Shown in pieces: positions 28,658 to 37,824 of a stretch of DNA of 64,000 nt. Made by a program: the position numbers and the translations under genes. Position 1 is the first letter of the stretch, and every line of letters starts with the position of its first letter. Below the pieces are notes generated by a model. The model ran no database searches. It was not told the origin of the DNA and saw only the letters and a program-made list of their open reading frames with translations. This stretch comes from a virus. The DNA lies in IMG/VR virus record IMGVR_UViG_3300045972_000138, positions 1-64,000 of that record. One strand, 5' to 3'.

Positions 28658-29598
28658 TTAGTCTTGAATCAAAGATAGCGGGTGAATACAATATTGTTAT
28701 AAAGAAGCCTGATGGCACAACAAAAGAGACCGGATGGTTCCATAATCTTATTCTAAATAGTGGCTTAGACAGAATGGCGATTGACGACCCCTTTAATCCT
28801 ATCATAGATTGTGTTAGGGTAGGCACAGGTAATAGCACCCCGATTCCAACACAAACACAACTAGATGCAGAGATTGCACATATTAGCGGTGGACCAAATT
28901 TTCACGCACAATCTGTTGTGAATGCTGATACACCGACATATGCTACTACCTGGCAATACGGATGGGCTTTCGCCCAAGGTGCAGTAATTGGCAATATTCA
29001 AGAAGTAGGAATCGGCGGTGACACCGGTCCATTGTTTAGTCGTTCTCTAATCTTAGATCCTTCAGGAAATCCTACCACAATTACACTCATAGCGATAGAC
29101 CAGTTAATTGTTTATTATAGACTTACTATGTCACCACCGGTTACTGACGGTGCCGGTACAGTAACATTAGGGTCAACTAATTATCCATTTCAGACACGAA
29201 TATTCCATTCAACAAATATGTATATGGATACATACTTCTTTGCAAATAGCAATGGATTCGCAACGCCAGGTATCACTGCTACTTTTGCACCACCTGCTGC
29301 ATTAGTGCCATTAGGTACATATGCATATATGGGCCCTAACACGGTACCAAGTCCCGGATACTGGGATATTCAAGGTGCAGGTGGCCGCGTACCTTATATC
29401 CCCGGTACATATTATCAAGACTGGACATTCCCGTATGGTCCTACATTTGGAAATGATCCAAATGGCGTAGGCATACAGGGAATTATATTTGGTGGTGGTC
29501 AGTATAATCTATACCAGGTATTATTTCCGACACCCATTCCTAAAACAAATACTCGAACATTATCGTTAACATTTAGATTTTCGTGGAATAGAGCCTGA
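28654..29598 (+). CDS. virion protein, cassette 1 gene B
   Basis: A 314-residue beta-rich protein: IAGEYNIVIKKPDGTTKETGWFHNLILNSGLDRM, then VGTGNSTP, a long Gly/Thr/Pro-rich middle and a C-terminal LSLTFRFSWNRA. It is clearly homologous to gene B of cassette 2. The 'G.F.N.IlnsGld' opening recalls phage tail-fibre or tail-associated proteins. Co-translated with gene A. Confidence 0.7.
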   Translation: MISLESKIAGEYNIVIKKPDGTTKETGWFHNLILNSGLDRMAIDDPFNPIIDCVRVGTGNSTPIPTQTQLDAEIAHISGGPNFHAQSVVNADTPTYATTWQYGWAFAQGAVIGNIQEVGIGGDTGPLFSRSLILDPSGNPTTITLIAIDQLIVYYRLTMSPPVTDGAGTVTLGSTNYPFQTRIFHSTNMYMDTYFFANSNGFATPGITATFAPPAALVPLGTYAYMGPNTVPSPGYWDIQGAGGRVPYIPGTYYQDWTFPYGPTFGNDPNGVGIQGIIFGGGQYNLYQVLFPTPIPKTNTRTLSLTFRFSWNRA

Positions 29599-29619
29599 TA
29601 TTGGGTTAAGTCATTATGT

Positions 29620-29627
29620 GATAAATA
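29620..29627 (+). promoter_or_regulatory. late promoter octamer GATAAATA
   Basis: Lies 28 nt before the second copy of the cassette. Confidence 0.75.
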
Positions 29628-29655
29628 ATGGCATAATACTTGGATATAATTAACA

Positions 29656-30198
29656 ATGACATGGCCCGATAGCAGAAAAAAAGCGCCGAATGTATTTTTT
29701 GATATAGATGACAGAACCGGTGCACCATCGGGATCCGGTTCTGTACCGTCATCCGGCGTTAAAATTATTAATTCGCCACCACATCCTGTAATGCATAACG
29801 AATATGTTACTAGCACTCTGTATCCTTTTCTAGTCGAGGATAGTTTACAGTTAGGATTAATTAACCCAACAGCAGGTGTATTATGGGATAATCCACACGA
29901 TAATGTATTGTTAGGTAACTTATCTATACCGAGTGGATCGCTCATAGAAACTATTGTGTACAAATCATACACAGGACAAAATGACGAGATGTCGTTAGGT
30001 AACTTATCTATAACAGCCGGTGCACTTATAGAAACTATTGTGTACAAGTCGTACACTGGGCAAGATGACAATGTGTCATTAGGTAACTTATCTATAACAG
30101 GCGGAACACTTATAGAAACTATTGTGTACATATCGCACACCGCTAACGACATCATGTCGTTAGGTAACTTACAAATTACTGGAGGAACTCTTATATGA
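29656..30198 (+). CDS. repeat-bearing virion protein, cassette 2 gene A
   Basis: A 180-residue paralogue of the 28106 product (MTWPDSRKKAPNVFFDI, SGVKIINSPPHPVMHNEYVTSTLYPFLVEDS). The C-terminal half has four units beginning LGNLSI and ending TIVYKSYTGQ, about 28 residues each, diverged rather than identical. ATGA overlap with its partner as in cassette 1. Confidence 0.7.
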   Translation: MTWPDSRKKAPNVFFDIDDRTGAPSGSGSVPSSGVKIINSPPHPVMHNEYVTSTLYPFLVEDSLQLGLINPTAGVLWDNPHDNVLLGNLSIPSGSLIETIVYKSYTGQNDEMSLGNLSITAGALIETIVYKSYTGQDDNVSLGNLSITGGTLIETIVYISHTANDIMSLGNLQITGGTLI

Positions 30199-31121
30199 GT
30201 TTAGGATTTAAAACAACATTAGAGGGCGAATATTGCTTAACAATAACTAAGCCCGACGGAACGCAGGTAACAACAGGGTGGTTTAAGAACTTAATTTTAA
30301 ACCAAGGCCTCGATAGATTAGGGACAACTATCTACGATAACCTCGGCGTAGTTAGATGTTGTAGATTGGGAACAGGAACAAGTACCCCGACTCCTGCGCA
30401 AACACAACTCGATAGCCAGCTTGCAAGCGTGATAGGTAGCAAAGACGGGCAATCTGCAGTAGGGCAAGGCTCTCCCGACTATTCAACTATAGTGACATGG
30501 GGATATGGATTTCCGCAGGGGTCTGTAGTTGGAAATATTACAGAAGTAGGTACCGGCTGGAACGAAACAGGTGATACATTGTTTAGTAGGGCGCTGATTA
30601 CAGACAGCGGTGGTGCACCAATAGCAATTACCGTCACCGCAATCGACCAGCTTAGTGTATATTACCGAATAAGATTTTATCCAAGTCTTACAGATTCAAC
30701 TGGATCCGTAACACTCGGAAGTACACTATATAATTATACTGCAAGAGTTGCTAATGTAGATAGTCCGTTACCTGCATATATCCTCGAAACAGCTGGTGAT
30801 GGATTTAGTTTACTAGCCCTCGACGGAGAGTCATTTGGAACAGGCGCAACATTGGGGCCTATAACCGGTACTATGACTGGTAGCAATCGTACGTATGGTC
30901 AAGATTTCATTAAATCGCCGGGACCATATGCACCCGGGACCTATTATAGGGATACCACGCTAACTTGGCCAGTTGGTGCTGGCATCGTGTCCGGTGGAAT
31001 TTATGGTATTACTCTTCATATTTCATACGGAAATCAATTTCAGATTCTGTTTGATGCCTCAATCCCTAAAACAAACACAAATCAGCTAACACTTACATTT
31101 AGATATTCGTGGAGTAGATAA
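30195..31121 (+). CDS. virion protein, cassette 2 gene B
   Basis: A 308-residue paralogue of 28654-29598: EGEYCLTITKPDGTQVTTGWFKNLILNQGLDRLG, LGTGTSTPTPAQTQLDSQ, and C-terminal PKTNTNQLTLTFRYSWSR match position for position while the middle differs. This is the pattern of a duplicated receptor-facing protein with a variable centre (inference). It shares a base with the next start. Confidence 0.7.
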   Translation: MSLGFKTTLEGEYCLTITKPDGTQVTTGWFKNLILNQGLDRLGTTIYDNLGVVRCCRLGTGTSTPTPAQTQLDSQLASVIGSKDGQSAVGQGSPDYSTIVTWGYGFPQGSVVGNITEVGTGWNETGDTLFSRALITDSGGAPIAITVTAIDQLSVYYRIRFYPSLTDSTGSVTLGSTLYNYTARVANVDSPLPAYILETAGDGFSLLALDGESFGTGATLGPITGTMTGSNRTYGQDFIKSPGPYAPGTYYRDTTLTWPVGAGIVSGGIYGITLHISYGNQFQILFDASIPKTNTNQLTLTFRYSWSR

Positions 31122-31687
31122 TGATTCCTGGTAATACATTTACACCTACACCTATTGTAGGAACTTTTTTGTATCTTCAATCTCTGCCGTATAATCCTTT
31201 ATCTCAAACAGTAATGGGAGGAGTAGCATTACAAGATGGATCTCAGGGTAGATTAGTTAAACCGTGGACAGTGTTTTATTTAAACGGGCTGATACAGGTA
31301 CGGCCAGAAAATAACGCAGTAGTGTTTACTCTTCCTGCAACTGATGTTCAGACTGTTTCTCTTGCATTTGATGCAAATATGTCTCTTGTTATTGCTTGGC
31401 AAACATCTACTGACGCAAATATTTATTATTATGATACAATAACTGCATCATACATTACTCGCAATTTTCCCGGAGTCATAAGTTGTAGAGTATGTGTTGA
31501 TGATCCACTTGAGTTTTATACAGCACAATCTGATGTTATATTCGGGTATACATTAAGCGGGAATCTTAATTACAGACAACAGCGTGACAGGTACGATATA
31601 GAATATTTAATCAAGCCTACTTCGAAATATTTAATAAAAATGGGCCCATCGTCGGTTAATCGACTACAATTCGAATTATTTGGATAG
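31121..31687 (+). CDS. putative virion/tail-fibre protein
   Basis: A 188-residue beta-rich protein (TVSLAFDANMSLVIAWQTSTDANIYYYDTITASYITRNF), a pattern I associate with tail-fibre-adjacent proteins in aquatic T4-like phages. It ends the cassette region and is coupled to gene B. A GCTGC/GCAGC hairpin follows at 31693-31709. Confidence 0.62.
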   Translation: MIPGNTFTPTPIVGTFLYLQSLPYNPLSQTVMGGVALQDGSQGRLVKPWTVFYLNGLIQVRPENNAVVFTLPATDVQTVSLAFDANMSLVIAWQTSTDANIYYYDTITASYITRNFPGVISCRVCVDDPLEFYTAQSDVIFGYTLSGNLNYRQQRDRYDIEYLIKPTSKYLIKMGPSSVNRLQFELFG

Positions 31688-31726
31688 ATGTAGCTGCTTG
31701 TTTGCAGCACCTTTAAAGCTATTGTT

Positions 31727-31734
31727 GATAAATA
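31727..31734 (+). promoter_or_regulatory. late promoter octamer GATAAATA
   Basis: Lies 39 nt before the tail sheath gene, a textbook late gene. Confidence 0.82.
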
Positions 31735-31773
31735 CTACTAACAGAAGCAAACCTTCATAGGAGTTAAACAACG

Positions 31774-34353
31774 ATGGCAACATTAGTATCACCGGGCGTA
31801 AGTATTTCAGTTATTGATCAATCGATTAATTCTGGAGCAGGCCCAGGCACAGTACCTTTAATCTTTATTGCTACACAGCAAGATAAAATCGATCCAACAA
31901 GTGGAACAGCAATTGCACCAGGCACAACAGCAGCGAATGCTGGCAAGGTATGGTCAATCACGTCACAGCGCGAACTAATTTCTACATTTGGTGACCCAAC
32001 ATTCTATAGCGTAAGTGGTACATCACTTAATGGTTATCCATTAAACGAATACGGTCTTTTAGCAGCTTACTCCTATTTAGGTATTTCTAATTTGGCTAGA
32101 GTTGTTAGAGCAGATGTAAATACAGCACAATTAGAAGCAACACCTATTGCACCAACTAGTCCAGCAAATGTCGGAGTCTATTGGTTAGATGAATCCGCAG
32201 CAGGTTCTGTGTGGGGATTGTTTACACGTTCTGGCTCTTATCCAGATGAAGTGTGGGTAAATGTAAAGCCTGCATACGTTATTAATTACTTAACAGGTAC
32301 TGGTAATTCGCCAGATAACGGATTAGGAACATCCGGTGATATCGCAATTATCTGGGAAACAGAGTCGGCACAATTGTCGTACTGGTGGAATTCGGGCGAA
32401 GGTTGGACACAATTAGGTACAAATGGTGATCAAACAAGCATGGTAATCAGTTCTGTATGGCCAGACCTTACAGTTAATGCTACCAGACCAATGTGGTGGC
32501 TTAAAACTACTCCACCTGCACAGGGCTCTGATCTTGTATTGCGTAAAATGGATGCTACGACAAGTTCCTTTATTAGAGTTGAATCTCCTATATTATCCGA
32601 TGATGGCGCAGCAGATGTGTTCTACAGCACACGCTCGTTGGGTTCTACAGGTCAAGTGTATGTTGAACCTGTAATATCCGGTTACGGTGTAAGTAGTCCT
32701 AACATTTTAGAGTTTAGATATTCTAATGCAAATTCGGGATCGTGGAGCCCGTTGACAGTAATTATTGGTTCTGCTACAGCACCAACAAACGGCCCGCTAA
32801 ATGGTCAACTATGGTTTAATTCTTTAGTTGGATTAAATAGCGATGGTGCGTCCACAGTTGATATTCTTGTCAACGACGGACAAGACCACTGGGAAAATTG
32901 CCAATTACCTGGTTTCAGTAACCCAGGTGCTGGTTCTAATCCAACAGTGTATCCACAGTCACAAGACCCACAGAGCAATATTCCTGCTCCAAATTTAAAT
33001 CAAGGCGACGTTTGGATTCAAACTGACGCTGCACCATATCCGGTAATATTCCGTTGGGACGGAAATAACGGTGTATGGGTATTAGTGGATAATACAAATC
33101 AAACATCACCATCGGGTATTATATTCCAGGATGCACGTCCTAACCCAGATTATACACTTGGTGGTTCTGTTGGTACAGGCGATAACAATGGCGGCGGCAA
33201 TTATCCAGACTTAGATCCAGATGCTCCACAGGCAGCGTTATACCCTAAAGGATTCCTATTATGGAATACTCGTTACTCTACAAATGATGTTAAGTCTTGG
33301 CATGCTCCGTATGTGTTTGATGGTATAACAGCACAACCTGATAATACAAACAACGGATCAACAGGTCGTTGGGTAAACACTTCGGGTAATACACCAGAAG
33401 GCGTACCTTTTATGGGTGCAGCAGCACAACGTCAAATTATTGTTAAAGCAATTCAGGCTACTATTGTTTCTAACGAAGATATCCGCGCAGAAGATTTGTA
33501 CTATAACTTAATTGCTGCACCAGGTTTTGTCGAAGCTATCGATGAAATGCTTGCACTAAATGATGATCGTAAAGATACAGCGTTCATTGTCGGTGATACA
33601 CCGTTTACGCTAACATCCACTGGCACAGCATTGCAAAATTGGGCAACCAACACTGCAAATACATATGGTAACAATTCAGTAGGATTAATTTCTTCTAGCA
33701 AGTACTTTGGTGTTTACTACCCAAGCGGCTTAGGCACAAATACAGATGGTACAGATGTTGTTGTTCCTCCGTCGCATATGGCACTTCGTACTATTGCATA
33801 TAGTGATCAAGTTTCGTATCCTTGGTTTGCACCAGCTGGTTTACAGCGTGGCGTAGTTAACAATGCAGCATCTGTTGGATATGTTAACAGCGCAGGCCAA
33901 TATGTTCCTGTTAAGTTAAACGAAGGTCAACGCGATATTCTTTATGTTAACGGTATTAATCCAATCCGTACAATGCCTACAGGCGGTATTGTTGTATTTG
34001 GTCAAAAGACACGCCAGAACTATTCTAGCGCAACAGACCGTATCAATGTAGTTCGTTTAGAAAACTATCTACGTTATCAGTTGAACCAATTGGCATTACC
34101 ATTCTTGTTTGAGCCAAATGATACAACAACAAGAAATGCTGTATTGAATGCATTTAACCGCTTCTTAGCCGAACTTATTACATTGCGTGCATTGTATGAC
34201 TTCTTGGTTGTTTGCGACTTGAGCAACAATACACCAGCTCGTATTGATAGAAATGAATTATGGATCGATATTGCTATTCAGCCAGTTAAGGCAATCGAAT
34301 ACATTTACATTCCGATTCGTATACAAAACACTGGTACTTCATTATCAGCATAA
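31774..34353 (+). CDS. 18: tail sheath protein gp18-like
   Basis: An 859-residue contractile sheath subunit; T4 gp18 is 659, so the inserted surface domains (residues ~130-560, Gly/Asn/Trp-rich) are longer. Conserved ends: LVSPGVSISVIDQSINSGAGPGTVPLIFIATQQDK at the start and the C-terminal core with INPIRTMPTGGIVVFGQKTRQ, RINVVRLENYLRYQLNQLALPFLFEPND and ELWIDIAIQPVKAIEYIYIPIRIQNT. It polymerises around the tube and contracts on injection. Own late promoter and terminator. Confidence 0.95.
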   Translation: MATLVSPGVSISVIDQSINSGAGPGTVPLIFIATQQDKIDPTSGTAIAPGTTAANAGKVWSITSQRELISTFGDPTFYSVSGTSLNGYPLNEYGLLAAYSYLGISNLARVVRADVNTAQLEATPIAPTSPANVGVYWLDESAAGSVWGLFTRSGSYPDEVWVNVKPAYVINYLTGTGNSPDNGLGTSGDIAIIWETESAQLSYWWNSGEGWTQLGTNGDQTSMVISSVWPDLTVNATRPMWWLKTTPPAQGSDLVLRKMDATTSSFIRVESPILSDDGAADVFYSTRSLGSTGQVYVEPVISGYGVSSPNILEFRYSNANSGSWSPLTVIIGSATAPTNGPLNGQLWFNSLVGLNSDGASTVDILVNDGQDHWENCQLPGFSNPGAGSNPTVYPQSQDPQSNIPAPNLNQGDVWIQTDAAPYPVIFRWDGNNGVWVLVDNTNQTSPSGIIFQDARPNPDYTLGGSVGTGDNNGGGNYPDLDPDAPQAALYPKGFLLWNTRYSTNDVKSWHAPYVFDGITAQPDNTNNGSTGRWVNTSGNTPEGVPFMGAAAQRQIIVKAIQATIVSNEDIRAEDLYYNLIAAPGFVEAIDEMLALNDDRKDTAFIVGDTPFTLTSTGTALQNWATNTANTYGNNSVGLISSSKYFGVYYPSGLGTNTDGTDVVVPPSHMALRTIAYSDQVSYPWFAPAGLQRGVVNNAASVGYVNSAGQYVPVKLNEGQRDILYVNGINPIRTMPTGGIVVFGQKTRQNYSSATDRINVVRLENYLRYQLNQLALPFLFEPNDTTTRNAVLNAFNRFLAELITLRALYDFLVVCDLSNNTPARIDRNELWIDIAIQPVKAIEYIYIPIRIQNTGTSLSA

Positions 34354-34356
34354 TAT

Positions 34357-34383
34357 AAAAAGCTACCTTAGGGTAGCTTTTTA
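34357..34383 (+). terminator. intrinsic terminator after sheath gene
   Basis: AAGCTACC-TTA-GGGTAGCTT with A and T tracts. Confidence 0.85.
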
Positions 34384-34419
34384 ATTTGTCTCCACTGATA
34401 AAAAAATTTCAACGATTTT

Positions 34420-34427
34420 GATAAATA
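34420..34427 (+). promoter_or_regulatory. late promoter octamer GATAAATA
   Basis: Lies 31 nt before the tail tube gene. Confidence 0.82.
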
Positions 34428-34458
34428 GTATTAGCAGCTAATATAGCAGGAGAAACAG

Positions 34459-35073
34459 ATGGCAAATTTATCAAAATTCGGTATTCCATTAGACGGAAAC
34501 AAGCTTGGTATTCTACACCCGAAGCAAAAATACCGTTTTAGAGTGGTATGGCAAAACTTTGGCGAGAATAATGGTTTACGTGAAATGACACAGAACGTAA
34601 TGACTTGCACACGTCCAAAGATTACATACGAAGAAGTTAAATTAGATTCATACAATTCCGTTGCGTGGATTGCCGGCAAACACTCGTTTGAAACAATCGA
34701 AATTAAATTACGTGACGATATTACTAATGCTGTCATTTCGTCAGTAGGTGCACAAGTTCAGAAACAAATGAATCACTTTGAACAGACAAGTGCTGTAGCA
34801 GGTATTAACTACAAATTCTCAATGGAAATCCACTCGTTAGATGGTACAGATAATGAGCAATTAGAGTCGTGGGTTTTAGATGGATGCTGGATTACAAATG
34901 CAGCATACGACGAAGGTGATTATTCGAGTGGCGAACAGCAAACAGTAACTTTGACGGTACGTTATGATAACGCTACAAATGTTTCTGGTCCAAATACAAA
35001 CGATGGCACAACTGTTGGTGGAAACCCATATCCAAATATTGCATCGCCAACTGGTGGTACAACATTCGCTTAA
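34459..35073 (+). CDS. 19: tail tube protein gp19-like
   Basis: A 204-residue protein directly after the sheath. FRVVWQNFGENNGLREMTQNVMTCTRPKITYEEVKLDSYNSVAWIAGKHSFETIEIKLRDD and EQLESWVLDGCWITNAAYDEGDYSSGEQQTVTLTVRYDNA follow the tube-protein beta-sandwich seen in gp19-like proteins (T4 gp19 is 163 residues). It builds the inner tail tube. Confidence 0.9.
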   Translation: MANLSKFGIPLDGNKLGILHPKQKYRFRVVWQNFGENNGLREMTQNVMTCTRPKITYEEVKLDSYNSVAWIAGKHSFETIEIKLRDDITNAVISSVGAQVQKQMNHFEQTSAVAGINYKFSMEIHSLDGTDNEQLESWVLDGCWITNAAYDEGDYSSGEQQTVTLTVRYDNATNVSGPNTNDGTTVGGNPYPNIASPTGGTTFA

Positions 35074-35094
35074 TAGCGGTTTTGGAGGCTATTA

Positions 35095-36378
35095 ATGCCT
35101 AGTTTCTCCGGATTCATGACACAGCTGACGGACTTCGGCCTCTACTACGAGAAGTCGAGTCGTCACGCTTCATATAACTTTGGCCAAGAAAGTAGATCAC
35201 TGTACAGAAACCAACCTAGGTTTCCATTCGAGTATTACATTGCTATAAATCTTAATCAGGTAGGCACAGCAAAGCAATATATCGACGGCGTATTCAATTC
35301 GACAACATTACAACAGATACCACCATTGGTAAAGTCTGTAGAAATGCCGGCAATGAAGATAGAAACAACACCGCTTAATCAATACAACAGGAAGCGTCTA
35401 AGCCAAACTAAGGTTACATTTGAACCAGTTAAAGTTGTATTTCACGATGTTGCAGATGGCAAGACATTGAAGTTTTGGGAAATGTACTATAGGTATTATT
35501 TTGCCGATGGTACAGAACCGGGGATAAATGAGGCACAGCAGGTGCAACAAAAGAATTCACCTATGTCGGCCGAAACGTTGTTGCACAATATAACACCCGC
35601 ATTAAATCCTAGTTTAGCAAATTTACCATCTAGCATAAAAGATTTGTTCCAGGGTAAAACAGCCACAGGTGCAAACGCAGCAACCAATACAAATGGTAGC
35701 AAGCAAGATATGACCAACATTGTGTCTGATACATTGGATAATCACAACTTTGGTTTTAATTTACCACAGGTTCAGAATGTGCGTAATTTAATACAGAGTA
35801 TAGAAATATATCAAGTACATGGTGGTAAATTTAATAGAGTAACATTAGTAAATCCGAGAATAGCAGCATTTACGCACGATACTTTAAATTATGCCACCGG
35901 CGATAAGACTCTTGAGTTAACATTTTCGTTTGAATATGAATATGCGTATTATACAATACAGAATTTAGCGTTAGGTGGTACTGAGCCACAAAATGGATCA
36001 ACTATAGAGCAATTCGAACACGGCGAGTTCCTTGAATTACCGGCACTTGCGTTCAATGCTAAACTAATGGACTTCGTAGAATCTAATAATCCTTTACTAA
36101 ATTCCGATAATCCCGTATTACAACGAATTGGTAAGAATGTACAGTCGACTATTGGTGCTACAACCGGCGCATTTGCCTCAAACACTACACGTCGCGTAAG
36201 CGCAAGCGTGTTAAATGGTTTAGCAAATATATCGCCTACACCGTATCATCCTACCTCTACTGCACAACCTACGGCAAGATCTTTCAAATCATCGGCTACA
36301 CTGACAAGTACGCAGTATAGAGATATGAATAGAACAGGTGGTAACGGTGGCACAACAGGCGGTACTCCGGGTGGCTAA
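35095..36378 (+). CDS. tail-tube-like baseplate/tube junction protein
   Basis: A 427-residue protein. FEYYIAINLNQVG...LVKSVEMPAMKIETTPLNQYNRKRLSQTKVTFEPVKVVFHDVADGKTLKFWEMYYRYYFAD and GDKTLELTFSFEYEYAYY are a split, expanded tube-fold sequence, as in gp48/gp54-type proteins that cap the baseplate and nucleate the tube. The C-terminus is Gly/Thr-rich and disordered. The exact T4 equivalent is uncertain. Confidence 0.68.
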   Translation: MPSFSGFMTQLTDFGLYYEKSSRHASYNFGQESRSLYRNQPRFPFEYYIAINLNQVGTAKQYIDGVFNSTTLQQIPPLVKSVEMPAMKIETTPLNQYNRKRLSQTKVTFEPVKVVFHDVADGKTLKFWEMYYRYYFADGTEPGINEAQQVQQKNSPMSAETLLHNITPALNPSLANLPSSIKDLFQGKTATGANAATNTNGSKQDMTNIVSDTLDNHNFGFNLPQVQNVRNLIQSIEIYQVHGGKFNRVTLVNPRIAAFTHDTLNYATGDKTLELTFSFEYEYAYYTIQNLALGGTEPQNGSTIEQFEHGEFLELPALAFNAKLMDFVESNNPLLNSDNPVLQRIGKNVQSTIGATTGAFASNTTRRVSASVLNGLANISPTPYHPTSTAQPTARSFKSSATLTSTQYRDMNRTGGNGGTTGGTPGG

Positions 36379-36844
36379 ATCTAATATAGCATCTATCGGT
36401 CGTTTTAGTTCTCAAATGCTTACCTATTTAGGTACGCAGAAAACAGTTAAGAATGTCGGTGGTACATATCAAAATACATTTAAATATGCAACAGGACCTA
36501 CATCATTTATAGATGCAGGATCATTGTTGCAATCTATGTACGGAGAAGGAGTAGTAGGTAACTTCTCCCCTAGTGCGTACGATACAACGAAATGTTATTT
36601 TATATCTCGTGGTGCAAGCGTTGTATATGCAGAAACAATGACTGCATTAGTAATTGATATGGCCGCTACATTAGGCGTTTCGCCACAGACATTGTTAGAA
36701 CAATCCGAAGTATTAAGAAAATTAACATTCTCTCCTAATGTGTACAGAATGTTTAACGAATTGCGAGATCCTACACACCAGGTAGGTACGGTAACAACCG
36801 TTTCAAACAAATCTAGCCTTCAGGCTCGCCAAATAAGGTCTTAA
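36371..36844 (+). CDS. unknown tail/assembly protein
   Basis: A 157-residue protein from GTG 36371 (begins VAKSNIASIGRFSS), overlapping the upstream gene by 8 nt; an ATG at 36338 is the alternative. It is helical near the C-terminus (ALVIDMAATLGVSPQTLLEQSEVLRKL). Position between tube-cap and head-completion genes suggests tail completion (gp3-like), but no sequence match is evident. Confidence 0.6.
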   Translation: MAKSNIASIGRFSSQMLTYLGTQKTVKNVGGTYQNTFKYATGPTSFIDAGSLLQSMYGEGVVGNFSPSAYDTTKCYFISRGASVVYAETMTALVIDMAATLGVSPQTLLEQSEVLRKLTFSPNVYRMFNELRDPTHQVGTVTTVSNKSSLQARQIRS

Positions 36845-36845
36845 A

Positions 36846-37283
36846 ATGCCATCCTATGTCCAGGGACAGTATAAACCTGTCAATCCAAGTAAATATGTAG
36901 GGACTTATCCGATATATTTTCGCTCATCGTGGGAACATAAAGTAATGGTTATGTTTGATACAAATCCTAATATTACAAGCTGGGCAAGCGAGTCCCTTAA
37001 AATTCCCTATGTAAATCCTTTTACTAATAAATATACTGTCTATATACCGGATTTCGTTGTAACATATACAGATGCGAATGGAACAAAGAAGGCAGAAATT
37101 ATAGAAGTTAAGCCTGCAAAAGAAACATTTTTAGAACAAGCAAAGTCTGAACGTGCTAAATTAGCAGTTGCATTGAATTCCTGTAAGTGGGCCGCAGCTC
37201 AAGCATTTGCTAAAGGCCACGGTATGACATTTAGAGTAATGAATGAAGGCAATATTTTTAATAATCCGAAAAGGAAAGCATAG
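36846..37283 (+). CDS. 4: head completion protein gp4-like (nuclease fold)
   Basis: A 145-residue protein (T4 gp4 is 150): KPVNPSKYVGTYPIYFRSSWEHKVMVMFDTNPNITSWASESLKIPYVNPFTNKYTVYIPDFVV... with PDF and EVKP forming the PD..ExK core of the TnsA/gp4 nuclease family. Gp4 is needed to finish filled heads before tail joining. The stop overlaps the next GTG. Confidence 0.87.
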   Translation: MPSYVQGQYKPVNPSKYVGTYPIYFRSSWEHKVMVMFDTNPNITSWASESLKIPYVNPFTNKYTVYIPDFVVTYTDANGTKKAEIIEVKPAKETFLEQAKSERAKLAVALNSCKWAAAQAFAKGHGMTFRVMNEGNIFNNPKRKA

Positions 37284-37804
37284 TGACCAAAAAATTAGAG
37301 GACTTCTTTAACTTAGCACCTTCAGTAGATGAAGATGACGAAGAGGATTTATTTCCTATTAAGACTACGGAAGAGTTGATGGTTAATGCTATGCAAATTT
37401 CATCGGCATTGTCTACAGCAGAAAAGGTAGACTTTGCGTTACCTACTGTTATTGGATTAGAAGTACACGACAACGAAATGGATAGTATTGCCAAGAAGGC
37501 AGTAGATACATTTAACGATTTAATATCCCTTGGCGCAAATGTTCCCGATATGCACGCAGGTAAGATATATGAAGTAGCGGGCCAGATGTTGAAAACTGCA
37601 TTAGATGCCAAAAACTCTAAGGCAGATAAAAAACTTAAGATGATTGAGCTTCAATTAAAGAAGGTACGTGCAGAGCAGATTGACGCCGAAATGGGAAATG
37701 GTGGACAAAAAAGCTCATCTGGTGGCGAATTTGACAGAAATGAACTATTAAAGTACATTGTAAGTTCTAAGAAATCCGAAAATGCCAACGACTCTGATAA
37801 ATAG
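37283..37804 (+). CDS. 16: terminase small subunit gp16-like
   Basis: A 173-residue protein (T4 gp16 is 164): acidic N-terminus (DEDDEEDLFPIKTTEELM), central helical hairpin (IAKKAVDTFNDLISLGANVPDMHAGKIYEVAGQMLKTALDAKNSKADKKLKMIELQLKKV) and a flexible polar C-terminus, as in gp16. It would select DNA and stimulate the large terminase, encoded two genes on. The last codons Asp-Lys-stop are the GATAAATAG late octamer itself. Confidence 0.75.
   Translation: MTKKLEDFFNLAPSVDEDDEEDLFPIKTTEELMVNAMQISSALSTAEKVDFALPTVIGLEVHDNEMDSIAKKAVDTFNDLISLGANVPDMHAGKIYEVAGQMLKTALDAKNSKADKKLKMIELQLKKVRAEQIDAEMGNGGQKSSSGGEFDRNELLKYIVSSKKSENANDSDK
37796..37803 (+). promoter_or_regulatory. late promoter octamer GATAAATA
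   Basis: Embedded in the last two codons and stop of the small terminase gene, 21 nt before ATG 37825. Confidence 0.75.
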
Positions 37805-37824
37805 CATATCAACGGAGTCACCAT

